Of a DNA stretch of 64,000 nt, positions 37,208 through 45,828 are shown in pieces. The position numbers and the translations under genes are program-made. The stretch is from assembly GCA_002499445.1 (NCBI GenBank), contig DALS01000032.1, positions 32,228-96,227 of the forward strand, read 5' to 3'. This stretch comes from Methanosarcina sp. UBA293 (GTDB lineage Archaea; Halobacteriota; Methanosarcinia; Methanosarcinales; Methanosarcinaceae). The notes beneath the pieces were generated by a model. It worked only from the letters and a program-made list of their open reading frames with translations, did no database searches and had not been told where the DNA came from. How positions within the stretch are numbered: the stretch's first letter is position 1; every line of letters starts with the position of its first letter.

Positions 37208-40200
37208 ATGAGCTCAATAAAAAAAAATAATTTAGTTGTTAATTCATTTATCTTCTTTGCTTTGATATTATATTTCTTTTCAGGTTTTCTACCTGTAGCA
37301 GGAGCTATTACAGGTCAAAAACTGGGTATAGAAGATAATGGAAGCACTGGAGTTGCTCCTAACCTTGATAAGGTAATAGCACAGCGACCAGCTTCTGTTC
37401 AAGGCCTGATTGAAAAGGGACATGCGTTAAATTCTTTTAAAAAATATGAACTTTCTATAGCTTGCTATAATGATGCGCTTAAGATCGACCCAAATTCCTC
37501 ACCTGCCTGGTATGGAAAAGGATGTTCTCTAGCTGAGCTGGGAAAGAATGAAGAAGCAATTAACTGTTACGAGAAGGCTCTTTTAACATTTCAGGATTCT
37601 TCCGGGAACTGGTCTGATAAAGGTGACGAACATTTTAAACTAAAGAAGTATATTGAGGCTATAAACTGTTACAATAAAAGCTTTGTTGCTGATACTTATC
37701 TTTCCACAGTATGGTATCGAAAAGCTCTTGCTTCTGAGCAGCTTGGGCTTGATCAAGAAACTCTGGCTTCTTATGAAAATTCTATTGAGCTGAATTCCAA
37801 TTCCTCTAGATCTCTGCAGATGCAGGGAATGACCTATGTTGGGCTTGAGCAATATTCAGAGGCAACGGAGTGCTTTGACAAAGCTCTTAATATTACTCCT
37901 GAAAATTATGAGCTCTGGTACCAGAAAGGAGTAATTCTTGAAAATACCGGAGATTACGAAACTGCGATAGACTATTATGACAAAGCGATTTCTTTTAATC
38001 CTGATATGGTAAGTGCCTGGCATAACAAAGGTGTTAACCTTGAAAAAATGGGAATGTACGAGGAGGCTCTTACTTGCTATGAATTCGTTCTTCTTTCGGA
38101 GCCTGAAAACCTTGATGCCCTTCAGAGAAAAGGATTATGCCTTGAAAAGCTTGGGAGAAACGACGAAGCTCTGAAGTGTTATGATGAGGTTCTGGCTTAC
38201 AATCCAGGCAACTCTGAAGTCTGGTACAATAAAGGTTCTTTGCTTAATAAAGCCGGACAATATGATGCTGCAATTGCTTGTTATGATAAGGCACTTAACC
38301 CGGATACAGGAATTCAGGTTGATGAAATCGGAGGAGAATTGCTCGAAAAGTTGAGCGTTTACGAATCAACACTTCCATGCTATCCTGAAACTCCTGAATT
38401 TAAGTCTCCTACAGTTAAAATTTGGTACGAAAAAGCTCTGTCTTTTGATAAGCTTGAAAAATATGATGCAGCGCTTGAATGTTATGACAAAGTTCTTGAA
38501 ACCGAACCTGGACACGCTGTCGTCTGGTACATGAAGGGCATGGATCTTGACAAACTTGGTAAATATGAAGAGGCAATTGGGTGTTACGATAGAGCCCTAA
38601 AACTTGATTCCAGTTATGCTAAAGTCTGGTACAAGAAAGGCTTTGATTCTTCAAAAATAAAAAATTACAAAGATGCGGTAAAAAGCTATGACGAAGCTCT
38701 CAAAATTGACGAAAATTATTCACTTGCGTGGTATGGTAGAGCTTTTGCTCTAGCAAAACTTGGAGAATACAAAAGCTCGCTCGAATGTTACAATAAGGTC
38801 CTTGTTTCTGTTCCCGATAGTGCTGCTGCTTGGTACAATAAAGGCCTTGTTCTTGATCAGCTCGGAAAACATGAAGAAGCTTCAGATTGCTATAATAAAA
38901 CTCTTCAAATCGATCCTGAGTATTCTGCTGCCCGCTTCCAATTGAACAGAAATACGGAACAAGGTTCAACAGAATCTTCAGGGCCTAGGTCTGTTAAAAA
39001 CAGTAGTATGGGCAACAATCCTGTTCAAGCGCTTCCAGGAGGTTTCTGGCTTTACCTCATGGATTGCAAAGGTTTAAGTCCGGGAGACAAGTCTGAGTTC
39101 TCAGAAATTCTAAAATTATTTAATAAAGAATTCAGTTACGATGCGGCATGGTATGGTAAGGCCTCGACTTACAGTAAGCTTGGAATGTACGAGGAAGCTC
39201 TTGCCTGTTATGATATGGTTCTTGCAATTAATCCTGAACGTGCTGAGGCCTGGTATGAAAAAGGCTCGATACTTGACAAACTCGATAGAAACGAGGAAGC
39301 TCTTGAATGCTACCAGAAAACTCTGGATCTTGATCCTCAATCAAGTACAGCCTGGTACGGGATAGCCTCTACTATAAGTGATCTTGGAAGGCTCGAAGAA
39401 GCAGTTAGTTACTATGACAAAGTGCTTGCTCTAAACTCAAGCAACTCTGAAGCCCTCTTTGGAAAAGCTCTTGCTCTCTCGAATCTGGGTAGGCAGGAGG
39501 AGGCAATTTCCTGTTACAATATAATTCTTAATTCCGAGCCTGAAAACCTTGAAGCCCTGAGAAGCCGGGCTCTTGCTCTCTCGAAATCCAATAAATTCGA
39601 TGACGCGCTAGCCGACTACGATAGAATTATTGAGCTTCAGCCTGATAATTCCCAAGCTCTTGGTGAGAAAGCTTCATTATTTGAGGCACTTGGCAGGTAT
39701 GGGGAAGCTGCTGCATGTTATGAGAGAATGCTTGAAATCTCACCGGAAAACAGGGAGATACTTTACAGGCAGGGGAAAGCCCTGGAAAACGGCGGAGACT
39801 TTGAGGGAGCAATAGGCTGTTACGATAGGATTCTTGAACTGGATCCGGGCAGTGCAGATGCTTACAACAATAAAGGCTTTGCACTCTATAAACTGGAGAG
39901 ATACCAGCAAGCGATTGAATGTTACAATAGGGCTCTGGAATATAGTCCAGATAACGCTGCAGCTTGGTATTTCCAGGGATGTGCTTATCTTACAATAAGC
40001 AGCAATAATGCGGCCCTGAACTGTTTTGACAAAGTTGTCCAGCTTAAGCCTAACTGCATCACGGCCTGGTACAATAAGGGATACATCAACAACATGATGG
40101 GAAAAGTTGAAGAAGCAATTCTATGTTACGACAATGCTCTTGCAATCAACCCGAACTCATCTTCGACCCTCTATAACAAGCGTTTCGCCCTTTACAGCAT

Positions 40201-40579
40201 AAAGAAGTTAGATGAGGCTGCTGTATGCAAGGCGCGACTCGAGGAGGTCGATCCCGGTTTTGTGGATGCCCTGGAGAAAAGAGGAACCAGGTTTTTCCTT
40301 CCTGAGACTTATAATAGTAGTCTGAATTACTCCTTGCCTTCAAGATGGTACGGAGGAGAAGAAAACGTATCAGGAAACATCAGTAAAAATATTATAGATG
40401 CTTCCAAGTTAGGAACTATCCAAGCGCCTTATGACAACCAGAAGAAAAACAGTAACAGCTATAATCCCGAGCTTGATAAAGGTCAGGAAAGTCAGGACTC
40501 AGAATACTGGTATGTGCCAGAGCCTGATGAGGGAAAAGCAAACATTAGTGAAGAATGGCGTATTCCGGAAGCCAGCTAA
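37208..40579 (+). CDS. Large tetratricopeptide-repeat (TPR) protein
   Basis: This 1123-residue protein has an N-terminal hydrophobic segment (SFIFFALILYFFSGFLPVAGAI) that acts as signal or anchor. About 25 consecutive 34-residue TPR units follow, from about res 60 to 1010, each with the W/L-G-Y-A-P consensus (for example AWYNKGLVLDQLGKHEEASDCYNKTLQIDP). One break at about 580-640 interrupts the solenoid. The C-terminal ~100 residues are polar and probably disordered. TPR arrays are protein-protein scaffolds; the partner here is unknown. Near-identical repeat DNA suggests ongoing unit duplication. Such long TPR proteins are characteristic of Methanosarcina. Confidence 0.93.
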   Translation: MSSIKKNNLVVNSFIFFALILYFFSGFLPVAGAITGQKLGIEDNGSTGVAPNLDKVIAQRPASVQGLIEKGHALNSFKKYELSIACYNDALKIDPNSSPAWYGKGCSLAELGKNEEAINCYEKALLTFQDSSGNWSDKGDEHFKLKKYIEAINCYNKSFVADTYLSTVWYRKALASEQLGLDQETLASYENSIELNSNSSRSLQMQGMTYVGLEQYSEATECFDKALNITPENYELWYQKGVILENTGDYETAIDYYDKAISFNPDMVSAWHNKGVNLEKMGMYEEALTCYEFVLLSEPENLDALQRKGLCLEKLGRNDEALKCYDEVLAYNPGNSEVWYNKGSLLNKAGQYDAAIACYDKALNPDTGIQVDEIGGELLEKLSVYESTLPCYPETPEFKSPTVKIWYEKALSFDKLEKYDAALECYDKVLETEPGHAVVWYMKGMDLDKLGKYEEAIGCYDRALKLDSSYAKVWYKKGFDSSKIKNYKDAVKSYDEALKIDENYSLAWYGRAFALAKLGEYKSSLECYNKVLVSVPDSAAAWYNKGLVLDQLGKHEEASDCYNKTLQIDPEYSAARFQLNRNTEQGSTESSGPRSVKNSSMGNNPVQALPGGFWLYLMDCKGLSPGDKSEFSEILKLFNKEFSYDAAWYGKASTYSKLGMYEEALACYDMVLAINPERAEAWYEKGSILDKLDRNEEALECYQKTLDLDPQSSTAWYGIASTISDLGRLEEAVSYYDKVLALNSSNSEALFGKALALSNLGRQEEAISCYNIILNSEPENLEALRSRALALSKSNKFDDALADYDRIIELQPDNSQALGEKASLFEALGRYGEAAACYERMLEISPENREILYRQGKALENGGDFEGAIGCYDRILELDPGSADAYNNKGFALYKLERYQQAIECYNRALEYSPDNAAAWYFQGCAYLTISSNNAALNCFDKVVQLKPNCITAWYNKGYINNMMGKVEEAILCYDNALAINPNSSSTLYNKRFALYSIKKLDEAAVCKARLEEVDPGFVDALEKRGTRFFLPETYNSSLNYSLPSRWYGGEENVSGNISKNIIDASKLGTIQAPYDNQKKNSNSYNPELDKGQESQDSEYWYVPEPDEGKANISEEWRIPEAS

Positions 40580-40810
40580 AGCTCGAATTCAGGAAAAGTT
40601 AATACTCTGAAGCTTTTTCCGGTATTCGTTTTTTGGTATGCAGTGAGATGAATACCGGAGAATTTATTCTAATGTTTTTAATTAATGTTTTTTAGAAAAT
40701 TTCTATTAATTTTTACGCCGCTGTCCAGGCTTTAAATTTTTTGCATTCAAGAGTAAAACTCTTTTTTCCGGAAAGTTTTAAGCTCCATACCACCTTAACC
40801 GTAAATATCT

Positions 40811-42124
40811 ATGACAGACAATTCCAATGAGATCGAAGCAAAGCTTAAGGCTAATGCCCATACCTCGATAAAAAGAGAAAATGAACATATACAGGAGAGT
40901 TGCCCTGAGAGTCAGGGTAACCCGAACTCTTATCTCTCCTCAGAGCCTGAAATTCAACCTGAAGTAATTATAGTCCGCTATGGGGAACTAGCTCTAAAAA
41001 GTACAGGAGTCAGGAACTGGTATGAGAAAGTTCTTATAAAAAATATTGAGGCAATGCTGGATTCCAAAAACATTCCATATTCCCAGATCCGGAGGGAATG
41101 GGGCAGAATATTTATCGAGACTAAGGATGTCCGTGCAGCCGAAGCTGTTGCTGATGTTTTTGGGGTTGTCTCAACCTCCCCTGCATTGAAAGCAGAACCT
41201 ACCCTTGAGAACGCAGCCAGTTTATGCGCTGCCCTGGCTAAGAACCTGGTCTTAGAAGGCGAGTCTTTTGCAATCAGAGCCAGAAGGAGCGGAAACCATC
41301 CCTTTTCCTCAATAGACGTGGGCAGAACTTGTGGAGACGCTATTTGGGAGATTCTAGAAAAAGAAGGAAAACATCCCAGAGTTAACCTGAGTTCGCCTGA
41401 TAAGGAAATCTTCGTCGAAATGCGGCAAAATCTGGCTTACGTTTATCTTGAGACATTTAAAGGAGTAGGAGGACTTCCTCTTGGGACTCAGGGCAGCATG
41501 GTAGTTTTAATGTCAGGCGGACTTGACTCTCCAGTTGCTGCCTGGCTTATGATGAAACGTGGAGTCATGATAATTCCAGTCTACTGCAATACTTCTCCTT
41601 ATGCCGAAAATGCAGCAAGAGAACGTGCCTTTGATTGTATTCGACAGCTTCAGAAGTGGGCAGCTGGCTATCAGTTTACGACTTATGAGATCCCTCACGG
41701 ACCGAGCTTACAGGCATTTATTGACATCTGCAACCGGAAAAATACCTGTCTTCTCTGCAAACGCATGATGTACAGAGAAGCCTATGAGGTCATGAAAAAA
41801 GAAGGCGCAAGCGGAATTATTACCGGATCTTCCCTGGGACAGGTAGCTTCCCAGACTGCTGCCAATATGTATGCCGAAATCTATCAGCTTGCTATCCCCA
41901 TTTATCATCCTCTGATTGCTTTTGACAAAACCGAAATTATAGATATTGCCCGCAAAATCGGAACATATGAGATTTCCAGTCAACCCGCAGGCAGCTGCAC
42001 TGCTGTTCCCGAGAAGCCCGAAGTAAAGGCAAATTATGACCTAATAGTAATTGAGGAAAGAAAAATAGACATAGAGGCCATGGTTTCCGATGCTATGAAA
42101 GCAGCAAAAGTTCTTAAACTCTGA
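40811..42124 (+). CDS. thiI: tRNA 4-thiouridine sulfurtransferase ThiI
   Basis: This 437-residue ThiI thiolates U8 of tRNA and may serve thiazole synthesis. After a 50-residue polar extension come the ferredoxin-like/THUMP regions (res 55-220, [23 protein letters not shown]). The PP-loop is [17 protein letters not shown] (near res 238). The rhodanese domain of bacterial ThiI is absent, as in other methanogens. [13 protein letters not shown] (near res 310) supplies cysteines thought to bind an Fe-S cluster for sulfur transfer. The frameshifted aldo/keto reductase follows 10 bases later, likely in one transcript. Confidence 0.93.
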   Translation: MTDNSNEIEAKLKANAHTSIKRENEHIQESCPESQGNPNSYLSSEPEIQPEVIIVRYGELALKSTGVRNWYEKVLIKNIEAMLDSKNIPYSQIRREWGRIFIETKDVRAAEAVADVFGVVSTSPALKAEPTLENAASLCAALAKNLVLEGESFAIRARRSGNHPFSSIDVGRTCGDAIWEILEKEGKHPRVNLSSPDKEIFVEMRQNLAYVYLETFKGVGGLPLGTQGSMVVLMSGGLDSPVAAWLMMKRGVMIIPVYCNTSPYAENAARERAFDCIRQLQKWAAGYQFTTYEIPHGPSLQAFIDICNRKNTCLLCKRMMYREAYEVMKKEGASGIITGSSLGQVASQTAANMYAEIYQLAIPIYHPLIAFDKTEIIDIARKIGTYEISSQPAGSCTAVPEKPEVKANYDLIVIEERKIDIEAMVSDAMKAAKVLKL

Positions 42125-42134
42125 AGAAAGGGTA

Positions 42135-43336
42135 ATGAAAATGCTTTACAGGAAAATGCCAAAGAACAGGGATGAACTTTCTATACTTGGGTTTGGGTGC
42201 ATGCGGCTTCCGCTTAAAGATGGAAAAATAGATGAGGAAAGAGCCACACGCCAGATACGTTATGCAATTGACCAAGGAGTGAATTACATAGACACGGCAT
42301 GGCCGTATCATATAGGAGAAAGCGAACCTTTCCTTGGTCGGGCTCTTGCCGGCGGATATCGCGAAAAGGTCAGGCTTGCTACCAACTTCCTTCTTGGATA
42401 ATAGAAACCAGAGAAGACATGGACAGGATCCTGAATGCCCAGCTTGAGAGGCTCAGGACAGATCATATCGATTATTATCTTATCCACGGGCTTGTGGGAA
42501 CTTTATGGGACAAAATGGAGAAGCTTGATGTTCTGGACTTCCTTGACAGGGCAAAGGCTGACGGTCGAATTGTCAATGCAGGTTTTTCTTTCCATGGATC
42601 AATTGAGGACTTCAAGCAGATTGTTGACGCATACTCGTGGACTTTCTGCCAGATCCAGTATAATTTCCTGGATGAAAAGAATCAGGCAGGTACAGAGGGG
42701 CTTGAATATGCAGCTTCGAAGGGGCTAGGTATTATTATCATGGAACCCCTCCGTGGAGGCAAGCTTACAAACCCCGTGCCTCCTGAAGTGCAGGAAGTTT
42801 GGAATAAAGCGCCTGTGAAACGCACACCTGCAGAATGGGCTCTCCGCTGGGTGTGGAACCGCCCCGAAGTCACTGTTGTGCTTTCAGGTATGAACGAGGA
42901 ATACCATATTGAAGAGAACCTGAAAATTGCAAATGAAGCCTATCCAAATTCCCTGGCAAAAGCCGAACTACAGCTTGTAAAAAAGGTCGAACAAAAATAC
43001 AGAGAACTTATGAAGATCGGTTGTACTGGCTGCAGATATTGTTTACCCTGCCCTTCAGGCGTAGACATTCCTGGCTGCTTTGAAATCTATGATAATTTGT
43101 ACCTGTCAGGCAATGATAAAGAAGCAAAGTTGGCGTATGCAGCAAAGCCAGGTGGGATAATAAGAGGAGATGTGCCAGGGTATGCTTCCCAGTGCATTCA
43201 ATGTGAGAAGTGCGTTGAAAAATGCCCCCAGCAACTGGATGTCCCTTTCCTTCTTGAAGCCGTGGTTGAGAAGTTTGAGAGAAATGATCTCAGAGAATGG
43301 AGGCTTATGGCTAAAAAAACATTTGGGAATGATTAA
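42135..43336 (+). pseudogene. Aldo/keto reductase with C-terminal ferredoxin clusters, frameshifted
   Basis: The first frame (from 42135) reads [20 protein letters not shown]...[10 protein letters not shown] and stops at 42401. The rest of the same protein ([22 protein letters not shown] onwards) runs in the next frame to 43336. Family members read LATKLPSW here, so a single base is missing at about 42384-42386 in ACCAACTTCC. The C-terminus has two ferredoxin-like motifs (CTGCRYCLPCPSGVDIP and CIQCEKCVEKCPQQLDVP). The rest of the coding sequence is intact, so this is a very recent frameshift or a sequence error. If repaired, it is an NAD(P)- or flavodoxin-linked oxidoreductase of about 400 residues. 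Confidence 0.85.
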
Positions 43337-43407
43337 AAAGCACTTAAAGAAGCAATAACTGCTTGATTTCTTTTATTATTTATTCTTCAGCATTCCTTGC
43401 TTTTTCT

Positions 43408-43974
43408 TCAGCATTCCTTGCCTATTGAGAAAGCCTTTCCAAGATTACACCCAATACTGTAGTAGCTTCGGTTTCCCGTATCATATATAACTGGCTTGAT
43501 TTTCTCAATATCCGGATTTTTGTTTTCGCCAAACACAGATTCGTCAACTTTAATATCCACGATTTCTCCTACGAACAGAGTATGAAGCCCTATTTCAAGG
43601 GTATGCAAAAGTTTGCACTCCAGAGCAACCGGGAACTCTCCTACATAGGGAGCAGGCACAAGCTCACTTCTTACAGGCGTAAGACAGGTTGCCTCAAACT
43701 TATTTTCATCCTTGCCACTTGCAATTCCAAAATAATCGGTTTCCCTCACAAAATCTTCTGACGGGATACTAATGGTAAAAGCTTTATTTTCTATAATACC
43801 GGCATAGCTGTAAGTTGCTTTTCTTAAGGATACACTAATACATGGAGGGTTCGAGCAGCAAATTCCTCCCCAGGCTACAGTCATGGCATTGGGCTTTCCA
43901 TTCATATCGTAAGTACCGACAACCCAGGTTGGTGTCGGAAAGGCAAGTGGCTTTGCTCCTATTGATTGTTTCAT
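43408..43974 (-). CDS. Flavin reductase-like FMN-binding protein
   Basis: About 188 residues from ATG 43974 make a flavoredoxin/flavin reductase-like split barrel. It has [50 protein letters not shown], then [25 protein letters not shown] and [16 protein letters not shown]. It probably binds FMN and reduces flavin or a metabolite. An in-frame upstream GTG/ATG (44061) would add a Lys-rich tail of 29 residues, but the conserved fold begins at 43974. It is monocistronic and convergent with the aldo/keto reductase. Confidence 0.87.
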   Translation of the reverse strand: MKQSIGAKPLAFPTPTWVVGTYDMNGKPNAMTVAWGGICCSNPPCISVSLRKATYSYAGIIENKAFTISIPSEDFVRETDYFGIASGKDENKFEATCLTPVRSELVPAPYVGEFPVALECKLLHTLEIGLHTLFVGEIVDIKVDESVFGENKNPDIEKIKPVIYDTGNRSYYSIGCNLGKAFSIGKEC

Positions 43975-44391
43975 GGTTTTAATTTTCTTTCCCAATACAA
44001 AACGCTTTCGTGATTTATTTTCCTGTACATTATTACTTAGAATCTTCAAGGTAAAGTTCAAATTCTTTGCACCTAAACTTTCATATGTTTTTATATTTGT
44101 AACTATATATTCTCACTCATATTCTTCAGTTCTATACTCTATTTCTGTATCTAACCTACATCCGCATCTCTGATCTACCTCTGTATCTAAATTAGAATTC
44201 TCACTTGATATCTGACAGAATCGGAAGTCGGATAACAGTTAAATTTCATTTTTAATTTCATATAGTTGCCGTTATATAATATGTGAGCTATAGGGTAAAT
44301 ACAGGAGTATTAAATTCATTACTCCCCTTTGCGGACGAAAATACAGAATAAAGGGGCAGTCCGGTTAAGGAAAAAATGAGGGGGTGCAGGA
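43975..44391. other. Intergenic region
   Basis: AT-rich DNA with T/C-rich runs such as CTCTATTTCTGTATCTAACC and its echo CCTCTGTATCTAAATT (imperfect repeat). ATATAATATG near 44275 could be a promoter for the following gene. No gene is seen. Confidence 0.4.
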
Positions 44392-44754
44392 TTGCGAAAT
44401 ATAAACAAATACGGTAAGTTGCTGCTTAGCGCGTATATAATGAAGAAAATTAAGTCAGGCCGGTCTCCAAGTAGTAAGGGAACATTACGTAAATATGTTA
44501 AGTTGGCCCTTGGGGCATATCTCCTTAATAAACTTAAGTCAGGAATAACTCAAAAAGAAGGAGAAATTGAACCGGAAGAAGAAATGGTATTGGGCGAACC
44601 AGCTGAGATTGAAGCAGGTGAAGTTAAAGCAGGTAGGGGGTCTTCAATGAGAGTAGGTAAAATAATTCTGGGTGCACTTGCAGGCGCTACACTCATATAT
44701 GCTGTTAAAAAGCGTGCTGGAAAAAGAAGAGGTCATAAGATTGAAGTAGAATGA
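44392..44754 (+). CDS. Small protein built from three repeats of a hydrophobic helix plus KKIKSG-like basic turn
   Basis: The 120 residues contain three copies of a motif with a glycine-rich amphipathic helix ending in basic residues: KYGKLLLSAYIMKKIKSG (res 5-22), KYVKLALGAYLLNKLKSG and VGKIILGALAGATLIYAVKK. An acidic linker (EIEPEEEMVLGEPAEIEAGE) separates the last copy. The start is TTG 44392, preceded by GGGGGTG. It may be a membrane- or lipid-associated peptide protein; I recognise no family. The frame just downstream (44794) begins with a related helix. Confidence 0.55.
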   Translation: MRNINKYGKLLLSAYIMKKIKSGRSPSSKGTLRKYVKLALGAYLLNKLKSGITQKEGEIEPEEEMVLGEPAEIEAGEVKAGRGSSMRVGKIILGALAGATLIYAVKKRAGKRRGHKIEVE

Positions 44755-45061
44755 GCTTAGGGGAGGATATAAACCTTCACAAAGTGAACAAAATTGCATA
44801 AATTCCTACTGGGTACACTTACAGGAGCTGCAATTATAAATATGCTATTAAAATACATATTTGATGCAACACGTTCCTCCTGGAGGCTTTTAAGTTTATC
44901 ATTCTTTACTTATAAAAACAAGTTGAAGTATAAACTGACTTTCCGCGGTTATATAAGATGTACAATTTTTGTGTACATCTGCGGAAAGTATGTGATTGAA
45001 AGTATGTTGAAAGTACGTGGAAAGTATGTGACTATTATTTTAATCGACAATTGCTTTTAAT
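44755..45061. other. Intergenic stretch with a repeat-like frame
   Basis: A TTG-started frame 44794-45060 begins KFLLGTLTGAAIINMLLKYI, similar to the last helix repeat of the preceding gene, and then becomes non-protein-like. It is probably an eroded duplication rather than a gene. The region otherwise contains GAAAGTATGT-type repeats before the truncated cysE copy. Confidence 0.35.
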
Positions 45062-45588
45062 GGACTACCTGTTTTTTAAATCGATCTCAGCTCCAGGGCT
45101 CATCAAGGATATTAACGTTAACTTTTTCTATCCCACCAGCACTCAGGACTTTTCGCCGGACCTGCTCCTTAAAGTACTCGATCATGGGACAGGAGCTTGT
45201 TGTCAATATAAGGTTTACATCCACATTTGGACCGTCGACTATTACTTCCTTGACCAAGCCAAGTTTTACGATATCCATGCCTACCCCAGGGTCGATCACT
45301 TCTTTTAGCAGGGAATAAATCTGTTCATCCTTAGGTATCGTTCCTTGCGGAGTTTTCCCCTGTCCGGAAATTATTTCTTCATGTGCCTAAAGTTGATAAT
45401 CTAACCTGCTCAACAATTGTAGGATAGCGTTTTGTCCTCTCCAGAACTATTCCTCCCAGCACAACTCCCATATAAATCAAAACGTCGTCACCTACTTCAG
45501 CAGTTTCTCCTATTACCACACCAGAACCGTGGTCTATGAAAACTCGTCTTCCAAGCTTTGTCCCGGGATGGATTTCAATACCTGTCAA
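45062..45588 (-). pseudogene. Truncated, internally deleted second copy of cysE-DUF59
   Basis: The segment matches the minus-strand cysE of 49509-50453 closely in two blocks: 45062-45400 (the DUF59 end) and 45405-45588 (the beta-helix start). The roughly 234 bp between them (49865-50098 in the intact copy) are deleted and the frame is shifted. The tryptophan of EPWSW in the intact copy is a TGA here, and the N-terminal ~60 codons are missing. It abuts the HMA-chaperone gene, whose stop overlaps it. It is a relic produced by duplication. Confidence 0.9.
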
Positions 45589-45788
45589 TATTCGACGTCG
45601 TAGCCGAAATCTTCTACTCTTTCAGTAATTTCCTGTTTGCTAACCTTGTCAGGATCAAAGGTTACCACAGCGACTTTTTCTGAAAGCCTTATGTCAAGTT
45701 TTTCTATACCATTAACGCCCTCCAGGGCTTTACGCACATTCGTTGCACAGTTGTTGCAATCCACACCTAAAACCTTTAAAGTTTCCAT
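45585..45788 (-). CDS. Heavy-metal-associated (HMA) domain chaperone
   Basis: The 67 residues are one HMA domain ([28 protein letters not shown]...DFGYDVEY) with the GVDCNNC metal-binding pair in the GMxCxxC position. It probably hands a thiophilic metal to the adjacent P-type ATPase. It is the third gene of the arsR-ATPase-HMA operon, 40 bases after the ATPase. Its stop codon overlaps the boundary of the truncated cysE copy, so the duplication junction lies at this gene's 3' end. Confidence 0.88.
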   Translation of the reverse strand: METLKVLGVDCNNCATNVRKALEGVNGIEKLDIRLSEKVAVVTFDPDKVSKQEITERVEDFGYDVEY

Positions 45789-45828
45789 CTTTATTACTCC
45801 TTTTTTCCTTAAGTTTGTAGATTCAGGT

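Noticed and set aside
45051..45308. 85-codon plus-strand frame
   Set aside because: Antisense to the truncated cysE copy; openness is inherited from the real gene on the other strand.
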